A stretch of DNA of 45,671 bases, from assembly GCA_947629565.1 (NCBI GenBank), contig CANREG010000019.1:1-45671 (forward strand), written 5' to 3'. Below the pieces are notes generated by a model. That model did no database searches. It saw nothing but the letters and a program-made list of their open reading frames with translations, and was not told the origin of the DNA. Positions within the stretch are counted from its first letter, which is position 1; each line of letters begins with the position of its first letter. Below are positions 33,581 through 43,099 of the stretch, in pieces. The DNA comes from an uncultured Lachnospiraceae bacterium. GTDB taxonomy: Bacteria > Bacillota > Clostridia > Lachnospirales > Lachnospiraceae. The translations under genes were made by a program, and so were the position numbers.

Positions 33581-36262
33581 CTATAAGCAGCTCTGCCAAT
33601 CTTTCAGAATCTCCTCGCTTTCCTCCGTATCCATACCCTCCACAGCTTCCTTCAAGCGCTCAAACAGTTCCTGCTGTTCCTTCGGATAAGCGTAATTCTT
33701 CATATTGCCGACAATCTTCTCCATCTCGTCAAGATTCAAATCCTCCGCTGCCGCCAACAGTTCCTCAATCATCTCTTTCAGCTTGTCAGCCTGTATGCTT
33801 TCCTTTTCTTCCGTATTCTCCTCCTGCTTAAAAAGCGGTTCTAACACCGGAATGTAGTCTAAGTACATGGTAAGCAGCTTCTCGGTCTGCTGCATGATAA
33901 AATCAATATTTTCCTCGTTTCCTGCCTTTTCCAATGACGCCGCCAATTCGGCAAGGGCCCCCGCCCCTACCTGTTTCGAAAGGCTCTTTAAGGCGTGCAC
34001 TTCAATGGTGTAATTCTTCCAGTCCTCACTCTCCCAAAGAGAACGGATAGCGATGGCCTTCTTTTCAATCACCTTGTAATAGTTTTCCAGAATGGTAAAA
34101 TACATCTGCTTGCTGCCTAACAGTTTCACCGCTCCGGCAACATCCAAATCTCCCACTGTATCCGGCAGTTCATCCTGCGCATTTTCCGTTAGGGTAAATT
34201 CCTCCGCCTCCTTCACCTTCTCCGGAGGAAGCCACTGCCGCACCTTGGAAATCAGGTTGTGCAGTTCAATGGGCTTGGGTACAAAATCGCTCATTCCCTC
34301 GCTCAAAAATTTCTCCCGGATTCCGCTTACCGCATTGGCGGAAAGCGCAATAATCGGCGTATCCTCATAGCCCTCCAACTCGCGAAGCAGATGAGTTGCC
34401 TCGATACCGTCCATCTCCGGCATCATATGATCCATAAAAATAATGTCAAAATGATAGTGCCTTGCCTTGTCTATGGCCTGCTGTCCGCTGTCGGCGGTCT
34501 GTATCTTCATCTGTAACGGTTTGAGTAACCCCTCTGCGATGGTTAGGTTCACCGCATTGTCGTCCACCACTAAAATCTCCGCCTCCGGCGCAATGAAATT
34601 AATTCCGTTGTCGTCATGGTCGGAGAACGCATAATGCATATCCCCGCCCTTTAAAAAGAGCGCCAGGTTCAGGGCAAACATTGGTTTCTTCATCAATAAA
34701 AGGTTCTGAACGTCCTGCTTTCTGCTGTCGAAAAACTCAGTGAGCAGAACAGACCTCACCTCGCTATGCTCCCCAATAAAATCCTTCCACTCCTGTGTAA
34801 GCCGTTTGTCCTCGATAATCAGAAACAATTCCTGTCCCTGGTTCGCCGAGATAAACCTCTTCATGCCCTCCACAGAGCCAATATCCATATACATAACGCA
34901 GAGAGAGTCGCAATCCCACGCAAGCTGCTCCCTGACATAAGGATTATCAATTACGCCTGCCACAGCCTTCTTTTCCACGGCATCCAACATAATACTGGGG
35001 GTATCGTCAATAATCCGCTGCGGAAAGGTAAAGGTAAATTTACTTCCCCTGCCGTATTCGCTTTCCACCCAGATTTCGCCGCCCATTAGCTGAATAAGCT
35101 GCTGGGAAATAGCCAGCCCCAGACCGGTTCCCTCGATATTCCGGTTCCTCTTGGAATCCACCTGCTGAAAGGAATTAAAAATCTTGGAGATATCCTCCTC
35201 TTTAATGCCGATACCCGTATCTTCCACAGAAATCTCTATCTCTGTTATGGTCGGAGAAATCAGCTTATATTTGACCTCTATGGTAATCTTCCCTTCCTTG
35301 GTAAACTTGGCCGCATTGTTGGCAATATTAATGAGAATCTGCTTGATGCGGATATTATCCCCTAAAAGCGTCTTGGGAATATCCGGTGGCATCTTTAAAA
35401 TCAGTTCCACATCCTTATCCCGCAGACGGGTTACGATTACATTGACCACATCATTCAGTACAGACATGGCCTCATATTCCACCGGCACCACATCCAGCCG
35501 ACCGGATTCAATCTTGGAAAAATCAAGAATATCATTGATGATTGTCAAAAGCTCCCTGCCGGAAGATTTAATCTGGTTGATATAATATCGGGCAGACTGG
35601 GGCAAATCTTCTCTGAGCGCCATCTCCGCCATGCCAATCACCGCATTCATGGGCGTTCTGATCTCATGGCTCATATTGGCGAGAAAATCCGACTTCATCT
35701 GATTAGCCTGCTCCATCTCCTTCTCGGCCACCTCCGTCATATACCGGCTATAGGCGATATCCGACAGGATTCCCGCAACCTCATATAGAAACTGCGCCGC
35801 CTTGTCAATCACATTTTTGGGAAGAATATGTACTTTATCCGCCGCCTCTAACAGCACCTCCGGATCAACCCCGATTGTCTGCGCAACTAACCGCATCTTG
35901 TTCAAATCCGGTTTCTTTGTAAGAACCTGCCCGCCGATAAAACAGCCAATCTGCTGCCCCGCAATATTAATCGGCGCAGCAAAATCAATCAGGCCCGCAT
36001 GGCAGTAATAGGTGGCCTGATGTCCCCGCTCCTGCGTCTGCTCCGCGCCGTACTTATCGCACCACTCGCAATACCTTGCACCTTCCGGGGAGGTACGGAC
36101 ATGCTTCATACAGAAATCAGAAAAATTGGAGCCGGTAGTAACCGGCTTTCCGTTGATGTCCGTAGTCAAAGCCGCCATACCCGTAAGCTCCGAAAAAGCG
36201 TCCTGTATGCGCTGCAACATATCCGCATCCATTATGTCTGTTAGATAAATATCCTTAATCAT
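33581..36262 (-). CDS. Hybrid histidine kinase with PocR sensor and HPt domain
   Basis: This 893-residue cytoplasmic kinase starts with a PocR-type ligand-binding domain (about 5-170) rich in cysteines (GARYCEWCDKYGAEQ, YYCHAGLIDF). HisKA follows with phospho-His SHEIRTPMNAVIG (about 200), then an ATPase domain (ISVEDTGIGI, EGTGLGLAI). A poorly conserved segment (about 435-565) may be a dead receiver. A working receiver comes next (ILVVDDNAVN, FMDHMMPEMDG, ALSANA, PKPI), then an HPt domain with EVHALKSLSKQVGA. No membrane helix is seen. Its start is one base after the double-receiver gene, so they are coupled. The PocR domain is known from propanediol regulation, but the ligand here is unknown. 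Confidence 0.9.
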   Translation of the reverse strand: MIKDIYLTDIMDADMLQRIQDAFSELTGMAALTTDINGKPVTTGSNFSDFCMKHVRTSPEGARYCEWCDKYGAEQTQERGHQATYYCHAGLIDFAAPINIAGQQIGCFIGGQVLTKKPDLNKMRLVAQTIGVDPEVLLEAADKVHILPKNVIDKAAQFLYEVAGILSDIAYSRYMTEVAEKEMEQANQMKSDFLANMSHEIRTPMNAVIGMAEMALREDLPQSARYYINQIKSSGRELLTIINDILDFSKIESGRLDVVPVEYEAMSVLNDVVNVIVTRLRDKDVELILKMPPDIPKTLLGDNIRIKQILINIANNAAKFTKEGKITIEVKYKLISPTITEIEISVEDTGIGIKEEDISKIFNSFQQVDSKRNRNIEGTGLGLAISQQLIQLMGGEIWVESEYGRGSKFTFTFPQRIIDDTPSIMLDAVEKKAVAGVIDNPYVREQLAWDCDSLCVMYMDIGSVEGMKRFISANQGQELFLIIEDKRLTQEWKDFIGEHSEVRSVLLTEFFDSRKQDVQNLLLMKKPMFALNLALFLKGGDMHYAFSDHDDNGINFIAPEAEILVVDDNAVNLTIAEGLLKPLQMKIQTADSGQQAIDKARHYHFDIIFMDHMMPEMDGIEATHLLRELEGYEDTPIIALSANAVSGIREKFLSEGMSDFVPKPIELHNLISKVRQWLPPEKVKEAEEFTLTENAQDELPDTVGDLDVAGAVKLLGSKQMYFTILENYYKVIEKKAIAIRSLWESEDWKNYTIEVHALKSLSKQVGAGALAELAASLEKAGNEENIDFIMQQTEKLLTMYLDYIPVLEPLFKQEENTEEKESIQADKLKEMIEELLAAAEDLNLDEMEKIVGNMKNYAYPKEQQELFERLKEAVEGMDTEESEEILKDWQSCL

Positions 36263-36263
36263 T

Positions 36264-37067
36264 CTATTCCTTTCCGCCTAAGATACCCTCTATGGCAGCC
36301 AGCAGTTTATCATGTTCAATGGGCTTTAACAGATAGCCCTGGGGTTTCAAGGCAAGCACCTGGGTAATCTTGTTCCGTTCTGTCACGCCGGTTAAAAACA
36401 ACACAGGTATATCCTTCGTGGCTTCATTGGAGCGAATCTTTCCAAAGACCTCCGCTCCGTTTTCGTTGGGCATTTCATAGTCCAACAGGATTAAGTCGGT
36501 TGACTTTTTCTCCAAGAATTTCAGAGCCGTTCTGCCGTTCAGAGCCGTAGCCACCTCGTAGGAATCGTGAAGCTGTTCCTTGATAATCTTTAACATAGAG
36601 GCGTCGTCGTCCACAACGAGGATATGTTTAAATTTCGCTCTCGCCATCTCCTCCTGTAGCTTGCGCTCCTGCTCTAACCGCATCTGCTCCGCATACTTCA
36701 GCGCATCGATATACTTAATCAGCGCCTCCTCTATGGTGGAAGCCTTCAGGGGCTTTTTCAGAATGAAATCAGCAACGCCCTTCGCCTCCTCTTCAAATTC
36801 CGCGCAGTCCTCCTCAGAACCGATAACCACCAGCGGAATCCCCTCCTGCTCTAAATTCTCCTTAAACGCTTTCATCTGTCCAAGACGCTCCCGAAACTCG
36901 TTGGATATGCAATAACAAAAAGCATCCGGTTTAAAATATTTTATATGTCCCACCATATCATCCCAGCGCTGTGAGGTGGTAAGCAGTTCCAGACTTTCAT
37001 CTAAATGTCCGAAAAAATCGTCAATGGCCGTATTGTTCTTCCCTGTCAGCAATACCTTATATCTCAT
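36264..37067 (-). CDS. Double-receiver response regulator without output domain
   Basis: This 267-residue protein has two receiver domains in a row. The first (about 1-118) keeps the late Lys (FILKKPLK) but lacks the acidic pocket and the phospho-Asp, so it is probably inactive. A charged linker (LEQERKLQEEMARAK) follows. The second (about 145-267) is complete: ILVVDDDAS, LILLDYEMPNENG, LFLTG and YLLKPIEH. There is no DNA-binding or enzymatic output. The start MRYKVLL has GGAGG 8 bases upstream; a start 15 bases earlier (37082) is nearly as good. It has its own promoter and is coupled to the PocR kinase gene. Confidence 0.9.
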   Translation of the reverse strand: MRYKVLLTGKNNTAIDDFFGHLDESLELLTTSQRWDDMVGHIKYFKPDAFCYCISNEFRERLGQMKAFKENLEQEGIPLVVIGSEEDCAEFEEEAKGVADFILKKPLKASTIEEALIKYIDALKYAEQMRLEQERKLQEEMARAKFKHILVVDDDASMLKIIKEQLHDSYEVATALNGRTALKFLEKKSTDLILLDYEMPNENGAEVFGKIRSNEATKDIPVLFLTGVTERNKITQVLALKPQGYLLKPIEHDKLLAAIEGILGGKE

Positions 37068-37141
37068 ATCCTTCTCCTCCATGAATATCCTCCGCCGCCG
37101 TCCGCCCCGAAAAGCCCGCTTTGGTCAGAAATGATATATCC

Positions 37142-37170
37142 ATTATATAATGCCCCTCTTATTTGTGCAA
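37142..37170 (-). promoter_or_regulatory. Sigma-A promoter of the double-receiver gene
   Basis: On the minus strand TTGCAC (37165-37170) and TATAAT (37142-37147) are 17 bases apart, directly after the end of the upstream kinase gene. Confidence 0.75.
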
Positions 37171-37181
37171 CAAATGTTTTT

Positions 37182-39302
37182 CTAGCCCTGTAATTTTTCC
37201 ATCAGTTTATCCACATCAATGGGTTTGGCAACGAAATCGTCCATTCCGCTGTCTTTTGCCTTCTGCCGGTCTTCCTCAAAGGCATTGGCGCTGCATGCAA
37301 TAATCCTTATGGTCGCCGCATCCTCCCTGTCCATGCTGCGGATTGCCCTCGCGGCCTCGTAACCGTTCAATACGGGCATCATCAAGTCCATTAAAATACA
37401 GTCGAACGCACCGGGCTTAGAGGCAGCAAACATCTCCACCGCATCCTGCCCGTTCGAGGCAAGGGTGGCTGAAAGTCCCGCCGTCTCAAGCAAATCCATA
37501 ACAATCTCTGCATTTAATTCATTGTCCTCCGCCACTAAGACATGCAAGGGCCGCCCCTCTGTCGTCTGAGGCAAAACGGCAGGCTCCGTCTCCGGGTCCT
37601 CCTCCCCTTCTGCCACATAGTCCGTCACAAAGGTAAATATAAATGTACTGCCCTGCCCCGGCTTACTTTGAACAACCAAATCCCCGCCCATCAGTCTGGC
37701 CAGATTCCGGCTGATTGCCATGCCAAGGCCGGTTCCCTGATTTCCCTTAGAAACCGTTGACCGCTCCTGGGTAAACGAGTCAAATATCTTCTTCTGAAAT
37801 TCTTCGCTGATTCCGGGACCGGTATCGCTGATGCTGACCTTCGTGCATATCCGGCGCTCCTTTTGCTTTTCCTGGGATATTTCCATGGTAACCTGACCGC
37901 CACTTGGAGTAAATTTGTAGGCGTTATCGAGCACATTTAAAAGCACCTGTTCAATTCTGGTCTCGTCTCCGACAAGCCGCGGATAAGGCACCTCTTTTTT
38001 GACGACAAAATGAATGCCCTTTTCCCTCATTCTGCTCCCGCTGACAGAATCAATCATCTTCAGCGTCCCCTTAACGGCAAACGCCTTGTTGACAAGCTGC
38101 ATCTGTTTCTTCTGAAGCTTTGACATATCTAATATATCGTTAATCAATATCAACAGATAATTCGCCACATCTGAGGATTGCTGCAGATAATCCCTGACCT
38201 TTTTCTCATTGTCAATGTTGCGGGTAATCAGATAGTTAAGTCCTAAAAGCCCATTTAACGGCGTCCGGATTTCGTGGCTCATCATAGATAAAAACTGGGT
38301 TCTGGTCTCCGCATCTGCCTGCGCGCGCAGAGTATGGATATGGGCGCGAACCGCCACATAGATTAAAATAAGTACAATCAGAACTGCTGCAAGAAGAACC
38401 ATAACCGTATAACGGTAACGGTAAAAGAAATCGGCAGGCGTATCATGATATTGATTCTCCGTAGTGGCCCGTATGATATAATTGGCTATCTCATCATCTG
38501 AAATCTGATCCGCAGCCTTATTGATAATGCCAATCAGCATCTCTTTTTCTTTAAATATCGGCGTGCCCACACTGTCTAAGGGCAGCACTGCCGAAAAACA
38601 AAGCATATCATCTAATCCCAAAGTCGGAAGGATTGTCAGGTTCTCATACTGGGGCTTATACATCCGGTACTCCACCACATACTGGTTCTGAATCAGAAAA
38701 TCCGCCTGTCCCTCATTGACCGCCTCAAAGCACTTTCCTATAGAGTCATAATCCACAATCTCAAAGCTGGGATACTGCTCCTTTAAGACCTTTTTCAGCG
38801 TCTGGGAACCGGTGGCAACCGCTATCTTAAGATTCTCCCCGCTGTCTAAGGTTACGCCCTTATGTCCCACGATTACCTTCTTGCTGGAAAGATAGGGCTC
38901 GCTTAACAAAATACCGTTGGCCTTTAAATTCTGCTTGTTATATTCCACGCTGGTAATCAAATCAAATTTCTGTTCCGCCAGATAATCATAGGTAACGGAA
39001 CCGCTGGGCAGCTCCTGATACTCAAACTTCAAGCCGGAAATCTCCTGAATCCGGTCAAAAATGGCCCTCGACACACCGCCTAATTCCCCTGTTGCCTCCT
39101 CCTTAAAGGAAATGGGTATCCGGTCGCCCACATACCCTACCTTTAACACGCCTAGGGACTCCACATATTCCCTCTCCTCAGGCGTAAATATATCCTCTTC
39201 GGCACATACGCTTTCTCCCATGCAGCCTATGGACAAAGCTATTGCAACGACAAAAAACAAAATTCTTCTGACCATGCTTTTCGAAGCCACTATAACCAAC
39301 AC
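37182..39302 (-). CDS. BvgS-like hybrid histidine kinase with solute-binding sensor
   Basis: This 706-residue membrane kinase has an N-terminal membrane segment or signal. A periplasmic-binding-type domain (SBP_bac_3, about 40-280: GVLKVGYVGDRIPISF, YDYLAEQKFDLITSVEYN, GQADFLIQNQYVVEYRM) follows, then a second membrane helix (about 297-318). HisKA carries phospho-His SHEIRTPLNGLLG, followed by an ATPase domain (ISDTGPGI, GTGLGMAISRNLA) and a C-terminal receiver (VLVAEDNELN, ILMDLMMPVLNG, KPID). This is the BvgS plan but with no HPt. The predicted start is GTG at 39300-39302 with a poor ribosome site; nearby in-frame starts are possible. A perfect consensus promoter precedes it. Confidence 0.9.
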   Translation of the reverse strand: MLVIVASKSMVRRILFFVVAIALSIGCMGESVCAEEDIFTPEEREYVESLGVLKVGYVGDRIPISFKEEATGELGGVSRAIFDRIQEISGLKFEYQELPSGSVTYDYLAEQKFDLITSVEYNKQNLKANGILLSEPYLSSKKVIVGHKGVTLDSGENLKIAVATGSQTLKKVLKEQYPSFEIVDYDSIGKCFEAVNEGQADFLIQNQYVVEYRMYKPQYENLTILPTLGLDDMLCFSAVLPLDSVGTPIFKEKEMLIGIINKAADQISDDEIANYIIRATTENQYHDTPADFFYRYRYTVMVLLAAVLIVLILIYVAVRAHIHTLRAQADAETRTQFLSMMSHEIRTPLNGLLGLNYLITRNIDNEKKVRDYLQQSSDVANYLLILINDILDMSKLQKKQMQLVNKAFAVKGTLKMIDSVSGSRMREKGIHFVVKKEVPYPRLVGDETRIEQVLLNVLDNAYKFTPSGGQVTMEISQEKQKERRICTKVSISDTGPGISEEFQKKIFDSFTQERSTVSKGNQGTGLGMAISRNLARLMGGDLVVQSKPGQGSTFIFTFVTDYVAEGEEDPETEPAVLPQTTEGRPLHVLVAEDNELNAEIVMDLLETAGLSATLASNGQDAVEMFAASKPGAFDCILMDLMMPVLNGYEAARAIRSMDREDAATIRIIACSANAFEEDRQKAKDSGMDDFVAKPIDVDKLMEKLQG

Positions 39303-39332
39303 CTTTCATCATCTGAAACATTAACTGGTTAT

Positions 39333-39361
39333 ATTATACCCCTTGCCCATAGGTCTGTCAA
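39333..39361 (-). promoter_or_regulatory. Perfect-consensus sigma-A promoter of the BvgS-like kinase
   Basis: On the minus strand TTGACA (39356-39361) and TATAAT (39333-39338) are 17 bases apart, an exact match to consensus. It lies in the gap between copA and the kinase gene. Confidence 0.85.
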
Positions 39362-39368
39362 AAAGAAA

Positions 39369-39578
39369 TTACGCAATGGAAACGACAGTATACTCCTTGT
39401 CTTCCACTGTTTTTTTCAGCACATCATCGGCTACCTCGGCGCTCATTTTCACTACCGCCGTACCGGCCTCATGGCTGACAACGGCCTCTGTAACGCCCGC
39501 TAATTCCTCTAAAGCCTTCTTGACCGTTGCCTCGCAATGTGCGCACATCATACCTTCAATTTTCATTGTCTTTTCCAT
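39369..39578 (-). CDS. Internal start giving a free CopZ-like copper chaperone (69 residues)
   Basis: Within copA, AGGAGG followed 8 bases later by ATG (complement of 39576-39578) stands at the junction of linker and C-terminal heavy-metal domain, in frame. From there the 69 residues form exactly one CxxC metallochaperone domain ([19 protein letters not shown] ... AVVKMSAEV). This may make a free CopZ alongside the fused form. In E. coli, copA yields a free chaperone-like fragment by frameshifting; here it would be by internal initiation. The site is seen; its use is inferred. Confidence 0.5.
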   Translation of the reverse strand: MEKTMKIEGMMCAHCEATVKKALEELAGVTEAVVSHEAGTAVVKMSAEVADDVLKKTVEDKEYTVVSIA

Positions 39579-41930
39579 CTTATTGTCCTCCTGAATATAT
39601 GTTTTTGGTTCCGCCTGTAAAGGCGTAATGTTACCCCGCAGGGTATTTTTTAACCTTTTATCCCCTTTGGCATCATGCAGCTTACACAGATTCAGCCGCA
39701 GGGCGTTGGTTACAACACAAAAGCTGCTGAGGCTCATGGCCGCAGCCGCAAACATGGGATTTAACTGCCAGCCGAACACAGGAATCCATATTCCCGCCGC
39801 CAGCGGAATCCCGATTACATTATATATAAATGCCCAGAACAGATTTTCATGGATATTCCGAAGGGCCGCCCGGCTTAGACGGATTGCCGCCGGAACATCG
39901 CTCAACCGGCTTTTCATCAGCACCACATCCGCCGCATCAATGGCGATGTCTGTTCCCGCGCCAATGGCAATTCCCATATCCGCTCTGGTAAGCGCGGGCG
40001 CATCGTTAATTCCGTCGCCCACCATAGCCACTTTTCCTTTTTCCTTCAGGCTGCGGATTACCCGTTCCTTTCCCTCCGGCAGTACTCCGGCAATCACTTC
40101 GTCTACTCCGGCCTGTTTTCCAATGGCCGCCGCGGTCCGCTCATTATCGCCGGTCAGCATAACCACATAGATTCCCATATCCTGAAGTTCCTTTACCGCC
40201 CGGGGGCTTTCCTCCTTCATCGTGTCCGCAACGCCAATCATACCGATAAACTTACCGTCCATCGCAAAAAACAAGGGCGTCTTTCCCTGACCGGAAAGTG
40301 TTTCTGACTGTTCCCGGACCTTTTCGGAAATTGCAGCCTCCGAACGGATAAAATCATAGTTGCCGCCTACTAACCGCTGCCCGTTCCAAACCCCGGACAA
40401 CCCGTTTCCCGGAAGGGCTTTAAAGTCCGAAACCGCCTCCCCCTTCTCAACCGCAAACTCTTTTTCCACATAGCCCACAATCGCCTTGGCGAGAGGGTGC
40501 TCGCTTTTTTGTTCGAGAAAATACGCCGCCGTTAAGAGCTGTTCCTCTGTCACGCCCTCCGGCAAAATATCCGTCACCTGCGGTTCCCCATTGGTTATGG
40601 TTCCCGTCTTATCCAAGGCGACAATCTGCATTTTCCCGGTCTCCTCCAAAGAGGCTGCCGTCTTAAACATAATTCCGTTTTTTGCGCCCACTCCGTTGCC
40701 TACCATAATCGCTACCGGCGTTGCCAGGCCTAAGGCGCAGGGGCAGCTTATCACCAGCACCGAAATTCCCCTTGCCAGCGCAAAGCCAAAATTCCGGCCG
40801 ACAAGCAGCCATACGATAATTGTCAATACTGCGATTCCTATTACCGTCGGAACAAAAACGCCGGACACCTTATCCGCCACTTTGGCAATGGGGGCCTTGG
40901 TTGCCGCCGCATCACTGACCATGCGGATAATCTGGGAAAGGGTAGTGTCCTCGCCCACGCGGGAAGCCTCGCATTTTAAAAATCCGGACTGGTTAATGGT
41001 GGCGGCTGACACCTTATCGCCCGCCGCCTTATCTACGGGTATGCTCTCCCCCGTCAGGGCGGATTCATTGACTGCGCTGTTTCCCTCAATCACCACGCCG
41101 TCAACGGGAATATTTTCCCCCGGGCGGACAACAAAAATATCCCCTTTTTGCACCTGTCCGATGTCCACTAAGGTCTCTTCTCCGGAGCGGAGCACCACAG
41201 CCGTCTTTGGCGCTAACTTCATCAAGCCCTTCAGGGCGTCCGTCGTCTTTCCCTTAGAGCGGGCCTCCAACATTTTGCCGACGGTAATCAGCGTAAGAAT
41301 CATGGCCGCCGATTCAAAATAAAACTCATGCATATACGCCATGACACCCTCCATATCTCCATGGACCTGCGCGTCCGTCATGGCAAACAGGGCGTAAGTG
41401 CTGTACACAAATGCCGCCGACGCGCCCAAGGCAACCAAAGCGTCCATGTTAGGCGCCCGGTGAATCAGGCTCTTAAAGCCGCTTATGAAAAATTTCTGAT
41501 TGATGACCATGATAATGACCGTCAGCAAAAGCTGCGTCAAGCCCATGGCAATATGATTCCCCTGATAAAACGCCGGCAGCGGCCAGTTCCACATCATATG
41601 CCCCATGGAAATATACATGAGTATCAGCAAAAATCCCACAGAATACAGCAGTCTTTTTTTAAGCAGCGGCGTCTCTTTATCCTTTAGCGCCTCCTCATAA
41701 TCATTTCCTCCGGAGGAGGCAGACTGATTCCTGCCCTTAAGGGACGCTCCATATCCGGCAGCCTCTACTGCTCTTATAATCTCTGCGGGGGCTGCGGTTC
41801 CCTCCACGCCCATGGAGTTGGTCAGCAGACTGACAGAACAGGACTTAACCCCCTCCACATTGGATACTGCTTTTTCCACTCTGGCGCTGCAGGCCGCGCA
41901 GCTCATTCCGGTTACGATATACTGTTCCAT
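39369..41930 (-). CDS. copA: Copper-exporting P1B-type ATPase with N- and C-terminal metal-binding domains
   Basis: CopA pumps Cu(I) out of the cell. The 853-residue protein starts with a heavy-metal domain ([17 protein letters not shown], CxxC). It then has eight membrane helices with the CPC motif [12 protein letters not shown], the phosphatase TGES, the phosphorylation DKTGTIT, and [10 protein letters not shown]. After the last helix a Gln/Lys linker leads to a second complete metal-binding domain ([22 protein letters not shown], about 785-853), a CopZ-like chaperone fused at the C-terminus. That domain has its own perfect ribosome site and ATG. CsoR, 18 bases upstream, probably controls it. 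Confidence 0.95.
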   Translation of the reverse strand: MEQYIVTGMSCAACSARVEKAVSNVEGVKSCSVSLLTNSMGVEGTAAPAEIIRAVEAAGYGASLKGRNQSASSGGNDYEEALKDKETPLLKKRLLYSVGFLLILMYISMGHMMWNWPLPAFYQGNHIAMGLTQLLLTVIIMVINQKFFISGFKSLIHRAPNMDALVALGASAAFVYSTYALFAMTDAQVHGDMEGVMAYMHEFYFESAAMILTLITVGKMLEARSKGKTTDALKGLMKLAPKTAVVLRSGEETLVDIGQVQKGDIFVVRPGENIPVDGVVIEGNSAVNESALTGESIPVDKAAGDKVSAATINQSGFLKCEASRVGEDTTLSQIIRMVSDAAATKAPIAKVADKVSGVFVPTVIGIAVLTIIVWLLVGRNFGFALARGISVLVISCPCALGLATPVAIMVGNGVGAKNGIMFKTAASLEETGKMQIVALDKTGTITNGEPQVTDILPEGVTEEQLLTAAYFLEQKSEHPLAKAIVGYVEKEFAVEKGEAVSDFKALPGNGLSGVWNGQRLVGGNYDFIRSEAAISEKVREQSETLSGQGKTPLFFAMDGKFIGMIGVADTMKEESPRAVKELQDMGIYVVMLTGDNERTAAAIGKQAGVDEVIAGVLPEGKERVIRSLKEKGKVAMVGDGINDAPALTRADMGIAIGAGTDIAIDAADVVLMKSRLSDVPAAIRLSRAALRNIHENLFWAFIYNVIGIPLAAGIWIPVFGWQLNPMFAAAAMSLSSFCVVTNALRLNLCKLHDAKGDKRLKNTLRGNITPLQAEPKTYIQEDNKMEKTMKIEGMMCAHCEATVKKALEELAGVTEAVVSHEAGTAVVKMSAEVADDVLKKTVEDKEYTVVSIA

Positions 41931-41948
41931 ATCTATTCCTTTCCACTC

Positions 41949-42260
41949 TTATTTCATCATTTTCTGGATAGTGGTTACCAACTCGTCTACGGTCTCATTC
42001 CTGCCCGCCCGTATGTCGTCGGCCACGCAGGTGCGGATATGATTGGCGAGAAGCTCTTTGTTAAAAGCATTCATTGCGGCAGTCACAGCGGCGGACTGCG
42101 TCAAAATGTCCGTACAGTAGGCGCTCTCCTCCACCATTCGGCGTATGCCCCGAATCTGCCCTTCTATCCGGTTCAGTCGGTTAATCAGTTTCTTATATTC
42201 CTGCTGCGTGCGCTCCTTCTTCCGATTGCAGCAGCAGTTGTCTTTTTCTTTCTTTTCCAA
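41949..42260 (-). CDS. csoR: Copper-sensing repressor CsoR
   Basis: CsoR is an all-helical tetrameric repressor that leaves DNA on binding Cu(I). The 103 residues show the family core NRLNRIEGQIRGIRRMVEESAYCTDILTQ and HIRTCVADDI, giving the Cys-His-Cys copper site. The N-terminus is Cys-rich (DNCCCNRKK), which is unusual and may add metal binding. The start is TTG behind AGGTGATACC. It precedes copA by 18 bases, and the promoter upstream contains its likely operator. Confidence 0.94.
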   Translation of the reverse strand: MEKKEKDNCCCNRKKERTQQEYKKLINRLNRIEGQIRGIRRMVEESAYCTDILTQSAAVTAAMNAFNKELLANHIRTCVADDIRAGRNETVDELVTTIQKMMK

Positions 42261-42340
42261 GGTATCACCTCATTTTCTGCTCATAATCAGTATGTTCTGT
42301 TCATCAAGTTTCATACATTTGTGTATCCTGACACGCTTTT

Positions 42341-42369
42341 ATTATATACCCCTATGGGGTATATTGCAA
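42341..42369 (-). promoter_or_regulatory. csoR-copA promoter with CsoR operator in the spacer
   Basis: On the minus strand TTGCAA (42364-42369) and TATAAT (42341-42346) are 17 bases apart. The inverted repeat ATATACCCC / GGGGTATAT around TAT (42344-42364) fills the whole spacer. It is a typical GC-cored CsoR site, placed to block RNA polymerase until copper rises. Confidence 0.88.
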
Positions 42370-42372
42370 GAC

Positions 42373-42430
42373 AAAAATATTCCCTTTCGGAAAACCGTTT
42401 TATTCATAAACCGTCTGCCCAAAAGGGAAT
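42373..42430 (-). terminator. Probable terminator after the LUD-domain gene
   Basis: On the minus strand ATTCCCTTT pairs with AAAGGGAAT across a 34-base loop that has its own short pairings, and ATTTTTG follows. It lies 36 bases after the stop codon at 42467 and just before the csoR promoter. Confidence 0.55.
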
Positions 42431-42466
42431 GCCTTGCCCGATAAACAATATGTATTTGCGGGTATT

Positions 42467-43099
42467 CTAATACCCTAATTCCTCGCCTACCAAAACAACC
42501 TTAATCCGGTTGGGTATTCTGGAGGCTCTGGTAATCACCGTCTGGCAGCAGATTGTATTATTGAGACAATTGCCGCACTGTCCGGTCTTTGCGCAAGGGG
42601 TATCAATACCGAGGCGAACTGTATTCGGCGGCGCGGCAAAATTGCGCACCCGCTTAACGCCCTCCTCCACATTGGACACCACCTTATTCATTCCGGCTAA
42701 GACAATAACTTCCTTCGGCCCGTAAATCAGACAGGCCACCCGGTTGCCCGCGCCGTCAATGTTAATCAGTTCGCCGTCTAAGGTAATCGCATTGGTACTC
42801 ATTAAATACACATCAGACATTACCTGCTTTGCATAGCACTGTGCCTGCTCCTCCGGCGTGGTATAGTTCTCCCGCCGAAGTAGTTCATGTCCCGCTTTCT
42901 CCACCACATCATAGATACCGGCCTCGCCTAAGGACATGGAGCCGCCGTAGGTAACCACCTTTTTATCATTTCCGATGAGCTCTAAAACTTTGGCTTTGGC
43001 CGACTCCTTATCCGGACAGTAGTACCCCTCCATTTTTCTTGCCTGTAATTTGGCAATAATGGTTCTGGCCTGATTTTCATAAAATTGTTTCTTTGGCAT
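42467..43099 (-). CDS. LUD-domain protein (lactate-utilization related)
   Basis: This 210-residue protein is the LutC/LUD family, whose members take part in lactate oxidation together with iron-sulfur subunits; stand-alone copies are common in anaerobes and their role is unclear. It shows VVTYGGSMSLGEAGIYDVVEKAGHELLRREN, VYLMSTNAITLDGELINIDGAGNRVACLIYGPKEVIVLAGMNKVV and a Cys-rich end (DTPCAKTGQCGNCLNNTICCQ) that may hold a metal cluster. The ribosome site TTAAGGAGGTAAGATT is excellent. No lutA/lutB partners are in the window. Confidence 0.85.
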   Translation of the reverse strand: MPKKQFYENQARTIIAKLQARKMEGYYCPDKESAKAKVLELIGNDKKVVTYGGSMSLGEAGIYDVVEKAGHELLRRENYTTPEEQAQCYAKQVMSDVYLMSTNAITLDGELINIDGAGNRVACLIYGPKEVIVLAGMNKVVSNVEEGVKRVRNFAAPPNTVRLGIDTPCAKTGQCGNCLNNTICCQTVITRASRIPNRIKVVLVGEELGY

